A DNA stretch of 64,000 nucleotides from Peromyscus leucopus (GCF_004664715.2 NC_051074.1:21740058-21804057); one strand, 5' to 3'. Shown: positions 1 through 12,999, numbered from the stretch's first letter. Notes: generated by a model from the sequence alone, not told the origin. Numbers and translations are program-made.

Positions 1-1591
1 TTGATATCTCTAAGTTTGTTTCTAGGACTATGGGTAATAAAACCTGCAATTACTCAAGTCTCTCAGGTAAAATAGTTCAGGATTTATACATAACCTGTGT
101 GACTCCTCCCATATACTTTGAATTATGTCTAAATTACGTATAACACAAAATACGGAATAGTCTATTAATGCTATGAAATAGTTGTTATACTGCATTGTTT
201 GGGGAATAATGACAAGAAAAAAATTCTGTAATTGTTTTTTTCTATTTTATCTGTGATCAGTTGAATCTGTGGACAAATAGCCAAGTGTATTACATCTTTG
301 AAAGTTCTCTTTCACACAATATATAGTACTGCTGCTAAGCCTACATACCAGTGAGACTTACAATTATCACCCTAATTCTAGCAATGGCTTGTACAATCTT
401 GCAAGAGGCTAAGCATTTAAGACAAGTCTCAACACACACAACAATTACTGTATAAAAGCCATCAAATCATTCCACTGCAGTGACTGGAAAGATGAATATG
501 GAATGATACCAATCAAAGCTAAATATGAACAGACTAAAGATCGTGTGTGGCTAGAAGTTAACACACATCCTGCAAAGATCCAGAAATTTCCAAAGTCCTT
601 CTCAAAAAGATCCAACCCACCCCACAGGTCAGTTTTGGCTGTTCAGAAAACCCTCCAGCAGTGCAGCAAGTATGCCCAGTTACATGGAATGGGTTCAGGC
701 TGCACTGGATGGTACAGGTGCGAGACACAGATGTCTTTTTCTCTTAGGAATTCACCTGAATTAATTCAGATATCAGGTTCAAGTAAATAAATAAAGGTCT
801 GGTTATTACCTATTAGATATCTATTTCTGGAGTTTAAAATTCAAGTTTAGAGATACCTGAAAAAAGGAGCTGCAAAAATAATTAATAAAATTTGAAATTA
901 GCAAAAATCAAATAGTAGTAAAACTAGCAAGTTTCAAGAAATCAATTCAAATCTAATATTACCGATAGACACAAAGTTAATGATTGGTCCAGTGTGTTAT
1001 CTCCAGTTAATTAGAAAAACTGGTATTGTAATGATCTAGAAAAATGAGGTCTTAACACTTTAAACTTTGTTGCTCACAAATGATTCAAATCAATCCGTGA
1101 GCTGCTAAGATGTCCATATGTTGAATGATTGATTTTTTCAAAAAAAAAAAAAAAACCAAATGTTTCAAGACTTATTAAAAAATACCAACCTTGTTACTAT
1201 GTTTTCTAGCTTCCGTTTTCATCATCCCTGCACTATCTTCAGTAATGACCCCATAAAAATCCAATCTAGCACAACATCTAACCTATCACTAAAGTTATTA
1301 TAAAGCCTTAGAGATGGTTTTCAGGAACACTTTCTTTCCCCTGAAATACAGACTCTTTGTCTTAACAGTTTTCTATAGATCTTTGTTTTCTAATGTTTAG
1401 GGAGTCACAGCTACTGTTGTTTTTAATGCCTTTTTATCTGATAATAATTTTTAAATACAGTGAATGCATTTTTCTCCTAGAATCAACATATTTAATGTGC
1501 AAACATTTAATAGAAAGTTGAAAAATGCTTCTAAGAAAGAAGTACAACCTGGCCACAAGAGTAGAACCCAACAGGATTTACCTTCTGTGGT

Positions 1592-1700
1592 TTCTGAGAT
1601 AGGTTCTTGCTTTGTAGCTTGGGCTGACCTCAAACCTGTGATCGCCCACCTTAGCCTCTGGAGTGCTGGGATTACAGGTATAGACCATCACATCAGAATG
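1592..1700 (-). repeat. old B1 SINE
   Basis: Reverse B1: TGACCTCAAACCTGTGATCG and GTGCTGGGATTACAGGTATA. Diverged. Confidence 0.75.
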
Positions 1701-1756
1701 CATTGTTTAATACTTGCAAAACTGTGTATCTTAATATAATTTAAAAAATAAGACAC

Positions 1757-1910
1757 TCCATGCTGGACATGGTGGTGCATGCTTTTAATCCCAGCACTAG
1801 GTTGGCAGAGACATGTAGACCTGGCTGGCTCTGAGGCCAGCCAGGTCTACATAGTTCTAGATCAGCTAGAGCTACATAGTGAGACCTTGCCTCTCCTCCA
1901 CCACACACAT
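1757..1910 (+). repeat. B1 SINE
   Basis: CATGGTGGTGCATGCTTTTA and ATCCCAGCAC, with an internal inverted look from GGCTGGCTCTGAGGCCAGCC. Confidence 0.8.
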
Positions 1911-2271
1911 AAAAAGAAAGATGACTCTAAAGTGTATATACCAGGGTTATAGAAAAGAAATACTGTCAAATAATCAAATATACAATTACTTCAGACAAGT
2001 CGGATGTATTCCAAATATTTAAACAAAAATTTTACACTTGCATTCAATATTAAGTCTGTTTTTTTCTCTGAGTTACCATAATCATCTTCCTGAATTTACA
2101 TTTTATATGAACTAGGAAAAGAAAATGAACTGAATAGTGGCTGGTATAAATAGCTAAATTTGAGACAATTACATATTTTTTAAAATTGCTAAGTATTAGT
2201 CTACTACATTTCGAAGTTTATATTTAAAATTTATTCTTTATTTTAATTTTTTAGTGTGGCTTTGGTTGTTA

Positions 2272-2408
2272 TTTGTTTTTGGAGACAGGGCCATACCATA
2301 TGGCTCCAATTAGCAAAGGACTCACTGTATAGCCTGGTAATCTCCAGCTTGTAATCCTGTTGACTTCTGTCTACTGAGGCTTTGGGTCTTAAAGTGTGCA
2401 GCATTGTC
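2272..2408 (-). repeat. very old B1 SINE
   Basis: GGAGACAGGGCCATACCATA and GTAGCCTGGTAA-like order left; heavily diverged. Confidence 0.45.
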
Positions 2409-3591
2409 TATCTATTTTGTAAAATTTGAAATCATCACTAGAACTATGTGGGATCTATCCTGTGAATACCTCACTGATTGGTCACAGACTAGAACACGAC
2501 GGTAACTGACAGCTCTCAGGGTTTTTTGTTGGTTTGTGGGGGTGAGGGTAGCTGGAGAGCGAATCCAGAATTTCACACGTGCTGTGTAAGAGCTCACGTA
2601 CGGAGCTCCACTCCTCAGTCACTGAAACACACACTCATTTGTTCTAACTTGCCAAAACTTTAACACAGGAACAGCCAAGCATGACCACTTAGTGCTGTCT
2701 AACACAGAACTGAACCTGCACTGAGTCTATCTGTAGATTCTGAAGGAAATATCTAAGAAATTTACCTAATACTAATCAAAATAAAAACTGAGATGGTCTT
2801 TCCATCAAATCCATCTTTCTCTCCTTTCTTCTTTAACATTCAGAGCTTCAGAAACAGAGATGTTCCCCCTGTCACATTCTAGAAAATTAGTGCTTTTTTC
2901 CCTTTTCCTGTCAGAATAAACAGAACACTCAACATTGTCACTTTTTAAGTAAGTGTAGAGTGTTATCACAGGGAAGGGGCAAAATTTTTCTTAGGAAACT
3001 TGGTTCATAAACCTATTAGTGTCTCAAAAATTAAAGGATAAAATATTTCCCAATGAAGTAGTTTCCAAGTAAGACAATGGAGACAAGTGAACATAATTAA
3101 CAACTGCATTTTCAGTGTGAATACTGCCTCCTGGCGGGAGGGAAGGGAGGTGTCACTGCCATTAAGCCCAGGTTCTAGAACTCCAGGAGAGGTTGAATGT
3201 CTGTGCCTTCCGTAGCAGCGGCAGGCAGAAGTCTACTTCAGTCTACCACAGTCTACTTGGTCATGTTTGGGTTGGTCTTAGTGCTCCGCAGTCCCTTCAG
3301 AAAGGCACGCTAATGCCACAGTAACACTGTCATCAGGAACTTAACACCTCAATGATTTCAGGATGAAATTAGTTCTTCACCACCTCCACACAGCCCCCAA
3401 ATTTATAAGATAAATAAAATGTATATTAGAAATAGAAGGTTTATGTTCAATTTTGATTGCTAAGTATCATATGCTAAAAACTAAAAAGAAATACCCAGAG
3501 ACTACAGAAGATTTTCATTTTAGTAACTTCAGAGATAGAGTGTCAGTCTAATTTTAAGAAGAAATAAAAGATCAATCAAAATAACTAGTCT

Positions 3592-3737
3592 TGCCAGGCA
3601 TGATAAAGCACGTCTTATAACACCAGCACTCAGGAGGCAGAAGCAGGCAGATCTCTGTGAGTTTGAGGCCAGCCTGGTCTACAAAGAGTTCTAGGCTAGT
3701 CAGAGCTATACAGTAAGACCTTATCTCAAAAACAAAC
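3592..3737 (+). repeat. B1 SINE
   Basis: GCCAGGCATGATAAAGCACG, CAGCACTCAGGAGGCAGAAG, GAGGCCAGCCTGGTCTACAA. Confidence 0.85.
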
Positions 3738-3756
3738 CACTAGTTTTATTCTTTAT

Positions 3757-3925
3757 TTTAAAGATTTATTTATTTATTATGTACAGTGTTCTGCCTATAT
3801 GTATACCTGCAGGCCAGAAGAGGGCACCAGATCTCATTACGGATGGTTGTGAGCCACCATGTGGTTGCCGGGACCCCTGGAAGAGCAGCCAGTGCTCTTA
3901 ACCGCTGAGCCATCTCTCCAGCCCC
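3757..3925 (-). repeat. B2 SINE
   Basis: Reverse B2 with TTTATTTATTTATTA tail, AGAAGAGGGCACCAGATCTC and GCTGAGCCATCTCTCCAGCC at the pol III promoter end. Confidence 0.9.
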
Positions 3926-4422
3926 CATATTCTTTATTTTAAAATGAGGGAGTTTCTCTATACTCTTTATTTAGAGTAATTATGAATCCCAAACAATTGG
4001 AGCTATAACTAACTAGAGAAGTTCTAACACAAGTTAATGATCGGGGCATTTGTCTAGGCGATCCCATATTTTAATACACTTATGGTTAAATTCTACCTGG
4101 GAAGAAAAAAAAAATCAATAAACACTACAGAATTCAGTGAATAATACTTTTAAGTACTTATTTTAAAGGAGAAATTGCATGACTAAACAACATGATAACG
4201 CTGTTTTTATCAAAGTACACTTGGGAAGGATTTACAACAAAGCAGACCAAGAGCCTGGATGCCCTCTCTTAGGGAGGAGTGTGAACTGAAAAATGTGGTG
4301 GATTCATATAGTTCATTTAATTTAGCAAAGGTTTCTATAAACTTGTTTGAAAATAAGTTACTTATAGCACACTACTCAAACATGACAGAACCCGCTGGCT
4401 GACAGGAACACCTGATAATCTA

Positions 4423-4554
<132 letters not shown>

Positions 4555-5494
4555 TCAACATAGTAACATTCTTAAAAGACCACCAGTTAATTAGGCAATG
4601 ATGTATCACTGGCTTTACCTCAAAAATACTATTTTGGAAGAACAGAAGACATTTAAAACATAGGTTTGTCCAACATGTAACATTTCAGCTTCCTAAGTAG
4701 AGTACCTTCAAGTTTAGAAATATAACCAATAACACCATGGTATTGTTTGTTTAAGCATAGCTTTTGATGCTATTTCTTTAATTCTGCCAATATAAGAGAC
4801 AGTGTTCTTATCACTGACTTTCTGTTTAGAATTTGTCTTTGAGTAAGTTGAATCAAACTTATTTTCTATGAAGGCCAAAATTACTCCTAAGACAGAAGAC
4901 CATCTAGGACCTCAGTATCATCCTAGACCAGCCTGTCTCCAGACTGTACTCATTCCCAGGGATAGGAATTACTGCCGCATTTACTACTGAAGACAGAGAT
5001 CATTCCAAAGCACCACCTTATACCCTAGGTCAAAAGTACAAATTTCTGCCTAACACATTATGACAGCTATTAAGAACTGTGAGGATACAACCAGAGCTGT
5101 TTTTACTTTGAAATAATAAGCCATTTAACTCACAACTGTTCTTAGAGTCACAGCCTCGGTTTACTGACACGTATGTACCTTTTCAGAATCATTATTACAC
5201 ATAGTATTAACAACTTTAGTTAAGTATAACTAATCAAGTGTTGGGAAAAAACAAATTAGAGAACAATTAACCACAAAATACAATATATGAAAATTTTCAA
5301 CTTTTAAGTTTGATAATGAGAAGGTTCATTCAAGAAAAGGGATCATTAATAAAAATAACCTTTAACCAAATGGAAAGCAAGTTGACAAGCTGATTCAATG
5401 ACAAGACTTTTGGTGAACATGCATATTTCAAAACTAAATACATTAAATTGAACATGTATAAAAATTATCAGTACACTAATCAATGATACAAGTT

Positions 5495-5615
5495 TTTCTT
5501 TCTTTGAGACAGGGTTTCTCTATGTAGCAGACTAACCTGGAACTCACAGAGATCTACTTATCTATGCTTCCCATGTGCTGTGATATTAAAGGCAGGTACC
5601 ATCATGCCTAGTCAG
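5495..5615 (-). repeat. B1 SINE
   Basis: GAGACAGGGTTTCTCTATGT, GAACTCACAGAGATCTACTT. Confidence 0.8.
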
Positions 5616-5881
5616 AAGTTGAAGTTTCTAAGGAGGCCATTTCATTAATAAAAGGGCCAAGCCTCATGGGAAGAGAAACACACTAGTCCCCTTCTGACAA
5701 GAAGCTGAGACCATCCACCTCTAAGGGGGGAAATGCTTAAGGACAAAGTTCATGTATGAGCTAAAAGAGGCAGAAAAGAAAGACTAAAGAGAATTTAGTT
5801 CCATCTCACATGACTGAGTTGTATCAACTTTGGACTGACTATGTCTGGTGTTCTCATTACATTAAATGAGAAAATCCTTAG

Positions 5882-6273
5882 CCAGGATTGGCAAGAGGGC
5901 TCAGCAGTTAGGAATACAGGCTGCTCTCCCGGAGGACCTAGTTTCTTGTTTTTTCTTTTTCTTTTTTTGGTTTTTCGAGACAGGGTTTCTTTGTGCAGTT
6001 TTGGTACCTGTCCTGGATCCCGCTCTGTAGACCAGGCTGGCCTTGAACTCACAGAGATCTGTCTGCCTCTGCCTCCCAAGTGCTAGGATTAAAGGCGTGC
6101 GCCACCACCACTCGGCAAGGACTTAGTTTCAATTCCCATCACTTACAGGGTGGCTCACAACTGTCTTCAGTTCTGCAGGATCTGATGCCCTCTTCTAGCC
6201 TCAATAGGGATCAGACACACATGGTACACAGACAAAACACCCATACATATAAAATAAAGAAACAAATAAATCC
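5882..6273 (+). repeat. B2/B3-type SINE split by a nested B1
   Basis: Left half: ATTGGCAAGAGGGCTCAGCA to AGGACCTAGTTTC; right half from AGGACTTAGTTTCAATTCCC to an ATAAAATAAAGAAACAAATA tail. The repeated AGGACYTAGTTTC is the duplication made by the B1 at 5945-6114. Confidence 0.85.
5945..6114 (-). repeat. B1 SINE nested in a B2/B3-type SINE
   Basis: Full-length reverse B1 (TTTTTCGAGACAGGGTTTCT to GCGCCACCACCACTCGGC) with its target duplication on both sides, so it is younger than its host copy. Confidence 0.92.
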
Positions 6274-6885
6274 TTAGCTACCACTGATTCATTTTGTCAC
6301 ATTTAATTACTATGTCACAAAGTGAATCACACTACATCACTTTTCAAGGTCATAATTCTCTGAAGTTAGTATATGTGGATGAAGACTTGCAACTTAAGAA
6401 AATGAAAAGCTTGGAATTTACACAGAAGCCACATCATCTTGTCAGGACTTAAAGAGGGCTGATCAGGTAAGGACAGTGAGCAATACACATTTTGTTAATA
6501 TTTGCCTCTATTATGATATAACAAACTTATCAAGATTACAGAAAGAGTATGGGGAGTTTGAAACTAACTTTCCAATGCTCTACGCAGGAGATAAACTAGT
6601 TACTACAGTAAGTCTAAGGGTCTCCGAGATAACAGCCACTGCACAGAATGACTTCTCAGCAGTCCACAGGGAAGATCTCAGGAGAGTCCCTGCTACACAG
6701 CATGAGCGCCTGGGCTCAGGGCCACATCCACATACACAGCCAGGCAAGGAAACGACAGACAGCCTGCAATTGTAGCACCAGGGAGGCAGGAAAGGAGGAT
6801 GTCTCAGACCGACCACCACTCCGGCCAAATCTGCAAGTTCCAGGTTCATTCAGAGACTCTGTCTCAAAAAGCAAGGTGAAGCCAG

Positions 6886-7036
6886 GTAGTGGTGGCCCAC
6901 GCTTTTAATCCCAGCACTTGGGAGGCAGAGGCAGGCAGATCTCTGTGAGTTCAAGACCAGCTTGGTTTACAGAGTGAAATCCAGGACACACTCCAAAGCT
7001 ACACAGAGAAACCCTGTCTCAAAACAACAACAACAA
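6886..7036 (+). repeat. B1 SINE with target duplication
   Basis: GCCAGGTAGTGGTGGCCCAC to CCCTGTCTCAAAAC(AAC)n. Flanked by AAAAGCAAGGTGAAG on both sides (about 6871 and 7038). Confidence 0.92.
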
Positions 7037-7559
7037 AAAAGCAAGGTGAAGACAAAAGCAATTTCTTGGCTAAAAGGCAAAGAATGCACTTGCTACCTCC
7101 TCCTCACTAGAGGCAAGAAGCACTCTTGGCTGGGGCTCTGCTCTCTACTGATTCTTAAAAGACTTTAAGGTTATCTCTTCAGAGGGGAGGACATGCTAGC
7201 AGTAAAGACCCACTAAAGAAACACTCCTTTTGTCAAGAGGATAGAACCTCTGGCCTTGGTGGAGACACACCATCCCAGCTGCACATGATCAATGGCCTGA
7301 CTCAGGAGGTCAGGAGCACCACAAGGAAAGCAGGCTCACCTCAATACACCAAAGAGATAGGCCTTGATGTTCAGTTGAGTTAACTCAGAAAGATGCAGCT
7401 TTTCCTCTTCCCTGTCTCTTCTTTCAGGCGCTGGTCAGAATAAATGTGCCTTTTCTGATACCCTGGACTTCTTGCTATTTCTAGAAAGCCCTCCCTCACG
7501 TGTGTGGCTGTTGGCTCACCCTGGTGTTTGACCTCCATGTCTCTCCTCCACTCTCCCCC

Positions 7560-7665
7560 TCCCAATGTCTGCTGAGGTTACAGCTTGCCTGCCCTGCCAG
7601 AGTGGCCAGGTGGAGGAGACATTCTTTTAAACTTTAGTAAAATTGCCCTCAAGCTTAAAAAAAGT
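7560..7665 (+). repeat. unnamed dispersed repeat, copy 1
   Basis: GTTACAGCTTGCCTGCC and TTCTTTTAAACTTTAGTAAA followed by CCCTCAAGCTT match in order the sequence at 46667-46732. Two copies in one window point to a dispersed family I do not recognise. Confidence 0.45.
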
Positions 7666-7744
7666 CAGGTGGAAAACAACTGAAGAAGACACCTAACAAT
7701 GACCTATGGCCTCCACAAGCACCTGTATACATGTGCATGTCCGT

Positions 7745-7787
7745 GTACACACACAGACACACAGACACAGACACAGACAGACAGACA

Positions 7788-7824
<37 letters not shown>
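7745..7824. repeat. CA / GACA microsatellite
   Basis: (CAGACA)n and (GACA)n leading into an uninterrupted CA run. Confidence 0.95.
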
Positions 7825-7825
<1 letters not shown>

Positions 7826-7854
7826 TACGTATGCATGAGTGCCCATGCCCTCTG

Positions 7855-8205
7855 TGGTAGTTTGAATCAAAATGGCCCCATCAGTTCACAGATTTGAATA
7901 TATGGTCACCAGGGAATGGCACTATTTGAAAGGATTAGGAGGTGTGGCCTTGTCAGAGGAAGTGTGTCACTGGGGGTGGGCTTTGAGGTTATACAAAGCC
8001 CATTACAAGCCCAGAGTTTCTCCCTTCCTGCTGCCTGAGGATCCAGATGTGGAACTTTTAGCTACTTCTCCAGCTCCATGTTTGCCTGTGCGTTTCCATG
8101 CTTAGACAAAACTTCTAAAACTGTAAGCAAGCTCCAATTAAATGTTTTCTTTAAGAGTTGCTGTGGTCATGGTGTCTCTTCACAGCAATAGAACACTAAG
8201 ATATC
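7855..8205 (+). repeat. old rodent interspersed repeat, copy 1
   Basis: Runs from TAGTTTGAATCAAAATGGCC to CACAGCAATAGAACACTAAG, with AGGATTAGGAGGTGTGGCC and TCACTGGGGGTGGGCTTTG inside. A second copy is at 44034-44362. The family is probably an old DNA-transposon-like or LTR-like rodent repeat; I do not name it with confidence. Confidence 0.7.
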
Positions 8206-8219
8206 CACCCTGCATCCAT

Positions 8220-8332
8220 GGCACATATGTGGAGATCAAAGGGTAATTCCTGTAGAGTCAGTTCTTGCCTTCCACCATGTTGGTCCCAGGGCTTGGTAGT
8301 TAGCACCCTTATGTACATCTGGTGGCCCCTGA
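8220..8332 (-). repeat. B3-type SINE fragment
   Basis: CACATATGTGGAGATCAAAG and TTGCCTTCCACCATGTTGGT are typical reverse B3 text. Confidence 0.7.
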
Positions 8333-8748
8333 CATGTTAAGAGTTTTGAGAAATAAAAACTATGAATTAAGCCATTAGCCTCATTTGGGAGGTGCTACAT
8401 ATTTCTAACTCATTTGTGAATCAAAAATGCCTAAAATTCTTTGCTGTGCCCAAAGGGCAACAAAAAAAAGCAACATCTTTTTCTCGTATACACAAAATTT
8501 TAATGCTTGTCTTACTGAACAATTTTCATTAGTGAAATGAACCCCAAAACTAAGTTCTGAAGGCACTAAGAGATTTGTAATAAATATTCAGAGTAAGGAA
8601 TATAGAATTTTTTTAATCTATTAGAAACCACAGTATGATAATAAACATATACTTTTGCCCCCATGATAAATCTGAAATACTTAGAATTTCTCTATGAACC
8701 AAAATGTCAAGAGGAGTGGCGTACAGAAAAGCAGAAAGAAATCAGTTA

Positions 8749-8934
<186 letters not shown>

Positions 8935-9021
8935 CTATTTAAAAAAAGAAATCAAAGAGAAATAAATTATGTCAATATTAGCTGACCAATAGGGAATTTT
9001 AAATTAAATCCTCTTTATTCC

Positions 9022-9215
9022 TTGGGCTGGACTGATGGCTCAGAAATCAAGAGCACTTGTTGCTCTTGCAGAGCACCTGGGTTCAGTTCCCAGCGCACAT
9101 GGCAGCTCACATGTCTCTATCTCCAGTTTCCAGGGACCCAATGTCCTCTTCTGACCTCCTCAGGCACGGCACATGGTAGTGCATGCACATACATACACAC
9201 CCCACCTACACATTT
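9022..9215 (+). repeat. B2/B3-type SINE
   Basis: GGGCTGGACTGATGGCTCAG, GTTCAGTTCCCAGCGCACAT, TGTCCTCTTCTGACCTCC. Confidence 0.85.
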
Positions 9216-9313
9216 TTTTAAATCCCCTATTAAGGAATTTTTAAAATATAAAGATACATTATAATCCATGAATTATTTAATGACTTAATACATAGCTTCA
9301 ACAATTAAATCTC

Positions 9314-9675
9314 CCTTGTGCTGGTTAGTTTTATGTCAACTTAACAAAACCTAGAGTCATCTAAAAGGAGAGAACCTCAACTGAGAAAATGCCTCCCTAA
9401 GAGCCAGCTATAAGGCATTTTCTTAATTAGTGACTGATGATAAAATCCCTGAGCTGCTGGTCTTGGGTTCTATAAGAAAGCGGCTGAACGAGCCATGATG
9501 AGCAAGCCAGTGAGCAGCACCCCTCCATGACCTCTACATCAGCTCCTGCCTTCAGGTTCCTGTCCTCAGTGTTTTTGATAACGAACTGTTATATAGAACT
9601 GTGAGTGAATCATGCCCCCTTCCCTCCCAAGTTGCTTTTGTTTCACGACATTAATAGTAACCCTAACTAAGACAT
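9314..9675 (+). repeat. old rodent interspersed repeat (TGCTGG...AACTAAGACA)
   Basis: Begins GTGCTGGTTAGTTTTATGTC, has TAAGGCATTTTCTTAATTAG and GGTTCTATAAGAAAG inside, and ends AGTAACCCTAACTAAGACA. This is a common rodent repeat, possibly a hAT-type element; flanks share TCCCT, which hints at a target duplication. Confidence 0.6.
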
Positions 9676-9691
9676 CCCTCAACCCTCTACA

Positions 9692-9803
9692 TTTTTGAGA
9701 TAAGATCTCACTATATAGCCCAGGCTGGCCTCAAACTCAGTTATCCCCCTACTTCAGCTTCCCAAGAACTAAGACTACAGGTTTGAGGCACCACACCTGG
9801 CTT
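9692..9803 (-). repeat. old B1 SINE
   Basis: GAGATAAGATCTCACTATAT, CCCAGGCTGGCCTCAAACTC, CACCACACCTGGC. Confidence 0.8.
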
Positions 9804-10116
9804 AATTCTAATATTTCCCCAAGATATTTCATAATAACAGAAAATTTAAATAACACTAAATATCTTGACTATAACAAAGTTATATATCTAAATATAATCT
9901 AGATGTATTACAATGAATAAACATGTAAAGAAGAGAGAAGGAGAAGAGGAAGAGAGAAAAGAAAATGATAATCATTGGAACTGAGCTTAAATGTAAGTCA
10001 AGAGAATAATAAAGTCACAAAGGACTATTATTTCTAATTAACATCAATAAAAACTTTAAGGCCTAGAATAATGTATAATTTTCCTAGAAAATATGCATCA
10101 CTTAAAGACTGAGATG

Positions 10117-10500
10117 AAACCGAGTGTAGTGCTGTATGCCTTTAATCCTAGTATTTGGCAGGTGGATTTGAGTTCCAGGTCAGCCTGGTCCACATGGAGT
10201 ATTCCAAGAGAGCCAGTGCTACATAGAGACCTGTCTCAAAAAAAGAAACCAACAACAGAAAAAGGGGTAATGAAAAGGAAAGAAAGCCTGACTATATCTT
10301 GACCACACAAGACAGTAAATCTATGGTCAAAGATTTGTTTACAAAAGCATATATGGGGTGACAAGATTCTTCAGCAGTAAATGTGCTTATGACTGAGGCT
10401 GGTGACCTGAGTGTGACCCTTGGACACACATGCTAGAAGGAAAGAACTGACTCCACACATTGCCCTCTGACCTCCACACCTATATGCTGTGACAACAAAT
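10117..10500 (+). repeat. B1 SINE followed by B3-type SINE
   Basis: B1 at 10117-10250 (GCCTTTAATCCTAGTATTTG, lacking part of its middle) and B3-type copy at 10352-10500 (GTGACAAGATTCTTCAGCAG, TGCCCTCTGACCTCCACACC). Confidence 0.75.
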
Positions 10501-10764
10501 AGTAACAGCAACAAAGAAAAAAAAGCACCCTCCCATGATTTTACAAGAATTTTAACAAGGAAATTCAAGGAACAGGTATTGCCTGTTCTATACAACTAAT
10601 ACAACAACATAAAAATAAAATTAAGATCTATCCAACCCATTTTACAGGTCTAAAATAAATAAATTTGATATTTAAAAAGCCCAAGACAGAAAACAGTAGA
10701 TTGAGGAAATATAAAAATCCTAAAATTGTCAAATCAAATTCAATGTCATTAGAAAATAACATTC

Positions 10765-10950
10765 TGGGGCTGGAAAGACAGCTCCGCAGCCACAAACATG
10801 TATTCCTGCTCTTCCAGAGGACCCAAGTTTCATTTCTAAAACTGTTACATGTGACAGCTTGTAACTGCCTGTAATTCCAGCTCCAGGCTAGCTGATACCC
10901 TCTTCTGGCCTCCAAGGGCACCCACACACGAGGCATACATTTACCTAAGT
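10765..10950 (+). repeat. B2/B3-type SINE
   Basis: GGGGCTGGAAAGACAGCTCC, TGCTCTTCCAGAGGACCCAA, CTCTTCTGGCCTCCAAGGGC. Confidence 0.85.
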
Positions 10951-11035
10951 AAAAATTTTCAATCTTTTTTAAAATTAACAAAACCAGATTTACACAGACA
11001 GTGCAAAGACAGCCCCTTATTAGAGAAAATCTAGG

Positions 11036-11185
11036 GGCTGGCAAGATGGTCTAGTGGTTAGAGCATTATGCGTGGAGAGGAGCTGAGCTGGGTTCCCAGC
11101 ACCACACTGGTTGGCTCCTAACTGCCACTCCTGGACTCCAAGGGCACCTGCATTCACATGTGCATATGCCCACACATTAGATATC
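11036..11185 (+). repeat. B3-type SINE next to Ankrd12 exon 2
   Basis: GGCTGGCAAGATGGTCTAGT, GGGTTCCCAGCACCACACTG; ends about 95 nt before the exon 2 donor on the intron 2 side. Confidence 0.8.
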
Positions 11186-11267
11186 CAGGTGATATGTTCT
11201 GAGTAATTACTAAAAACACTAAATTGGGAGTCTTTTATCCAGGTTCCAAAGAGTGGAAAAGTCTTTA

Positions 11268-11417
<150 letters not shown>

Positions 11418-11873
11418 CTGGAAAGAACAGAAATACAAGTGTTATTTATATATGCACAAAATGCAATCTACTTAGTGTTTATGTGCCACAGTTAATACAA
11501 TTTCATTTTCTCAGTTTCTGTAATTTTTTCCAGAAAATATCCTACATTTTCACTTATCATCTGAGTGTCTATTAAAGTTCTCTTGTTTAAGTCTATGTGG
11601 CCTGTCAATGGAAGGACAGCTTTCTAGATACCCACAAGCAGCAGCAGTGGAGGACAGTGGCAAATGTTTCTCATTCCAATACGGACCCAGAGGTGGGAGC
11701 CTCAAACAGACTTCTCCTCAGACTCAGACCACAACAAGTGTCATCAGAAATTTACACCCAATTCCCTATACTAACCTCTACCTGCATAAAAGTTGTGGAT
11801 TAGTTTCTTTCTTTCCTTCACTTGTAACTTTAGCAAGCTATCTGCTCAGATACTTGTGCTGGGCTCTAACATC

Positions 11874-11878
<5 letters not shown>

Positions 11879-11909
<31 letters not shown>

Positions 11910-12066
11910 TTTTTTTTTTTTGGTTTTTCGAAACAGGGTTTCTCTGCGTAGCTTTGCGCCTTTCCTGGAACTCACTTGGTAGCCAAGGCTGGCCTCGAAC
12001 TCACAGAGATCCGCCTGCCTCTGCCTCCCGAGTGCTGGGATTAAAGGCGAGCGCCACCACCGCCCG
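11879..12066 (-). repeat. young B1 SINE with target duplication
   Basis: About 42 T with one G interruption, then full reverse B1 with TGCGCCTTTCCTGGAACTCA, the cricetid-type 3' half. CTCTAACATCACTTT flanks both ends (about 11865 and 12068). Confidence 0.95.
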
Positions 12067-12699
12067 GCTCTAACATCACTTTATACACAGTTTTCTTTCG
12101 ACCTCTCTCCTAGTCTGTGACCAACAAGGACCTTTTCAGAAGCTTAGGCTTATGACAAACTTGAAGTTGAGATGTAGCAAAAATTCTAAAGAAGTTTCAC
12201 ATAGAAAAGAGGAAGCTATGAGTCTAAACGTGTTTTTGTTCTCTGATGATCTCATAGCCACATGCAGCTATTTAAATGAATAAAAAGCAGACAAAAATTA
12301 CAGTAGCTATTATATTATTCAGTAAAGGCATACATTTGTAGTCTTATGGAAAAGCTCCACTGCACAGCAGTGCACTAGACTAAGGTCCCTGGCGAAGACA
12401 GGTATTACACAACCTTGAGAAACACCATGACTGACAAGCTTACTTTCAACTCCTTCATGCACTACATCTCCAGAATATCACAAGTCTTAAGTAACCTGAC
12501 ATTTTGGTGCTTAGGTAAACTACTAAACTTCAAACACTTTGGTAGTACAAATAAAGTCTGCTATACATTTCAAACTGTTCTGTTGGTGCCTGAAAATTCA
12601 TTTGATTTTGAAAAGGGGGAAAAGGTTAAAAATACCTGAAATGAACTGAACTAAGAAAACCATAGTACATGGATCTGTGTAGAACCCAACTAAAATATA

Positions 12700-12822
12700 G
12701 TTAGTTCCTGACCCAATGTAAATTACAATCATTAGAGTAACGATCATACAAACCATAAAAACAGAAATTAGAAGCATACTCGATAATTAAAAGAGTATTT
12801 AAACAAGAAATACTGTCAATAG
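12700..12822. repeat. dispersed sequence shared with 14.0-14.2 kb, copy 1
   Basis: AATGTAAATTACAATCATTA then GAGTAAC resembles 14046-14075, and both copies continue with similar A-rich text and run into a B3-type SINE. Confidence 0.5.
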
Positions 12823-12943
12823 GGTTGGTTAGATGGCTTAGCAGGTAAGCATAATAACCTGAATTCAAAAGACTGAAACTCGTAAGGTGGAGAGAATTAC
12901 TTCCATAAGCTGCCCTCTGGCCTCTACATGCGTGCTGTGGTAT

Positions 12944-12999
<56 letters not shown>

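Noticed and set aside
2412..2597. 61-codon minus-strand frame next to a B1
   Set aside because: No recognisable protein, no splice-site support and no match with the Ankrd12 reading frame.
11608..11982. 124-codon plus-strand frame
   Set aside because: Its second half is the T run and body of a reverse B1; the first half has no support as an exon.
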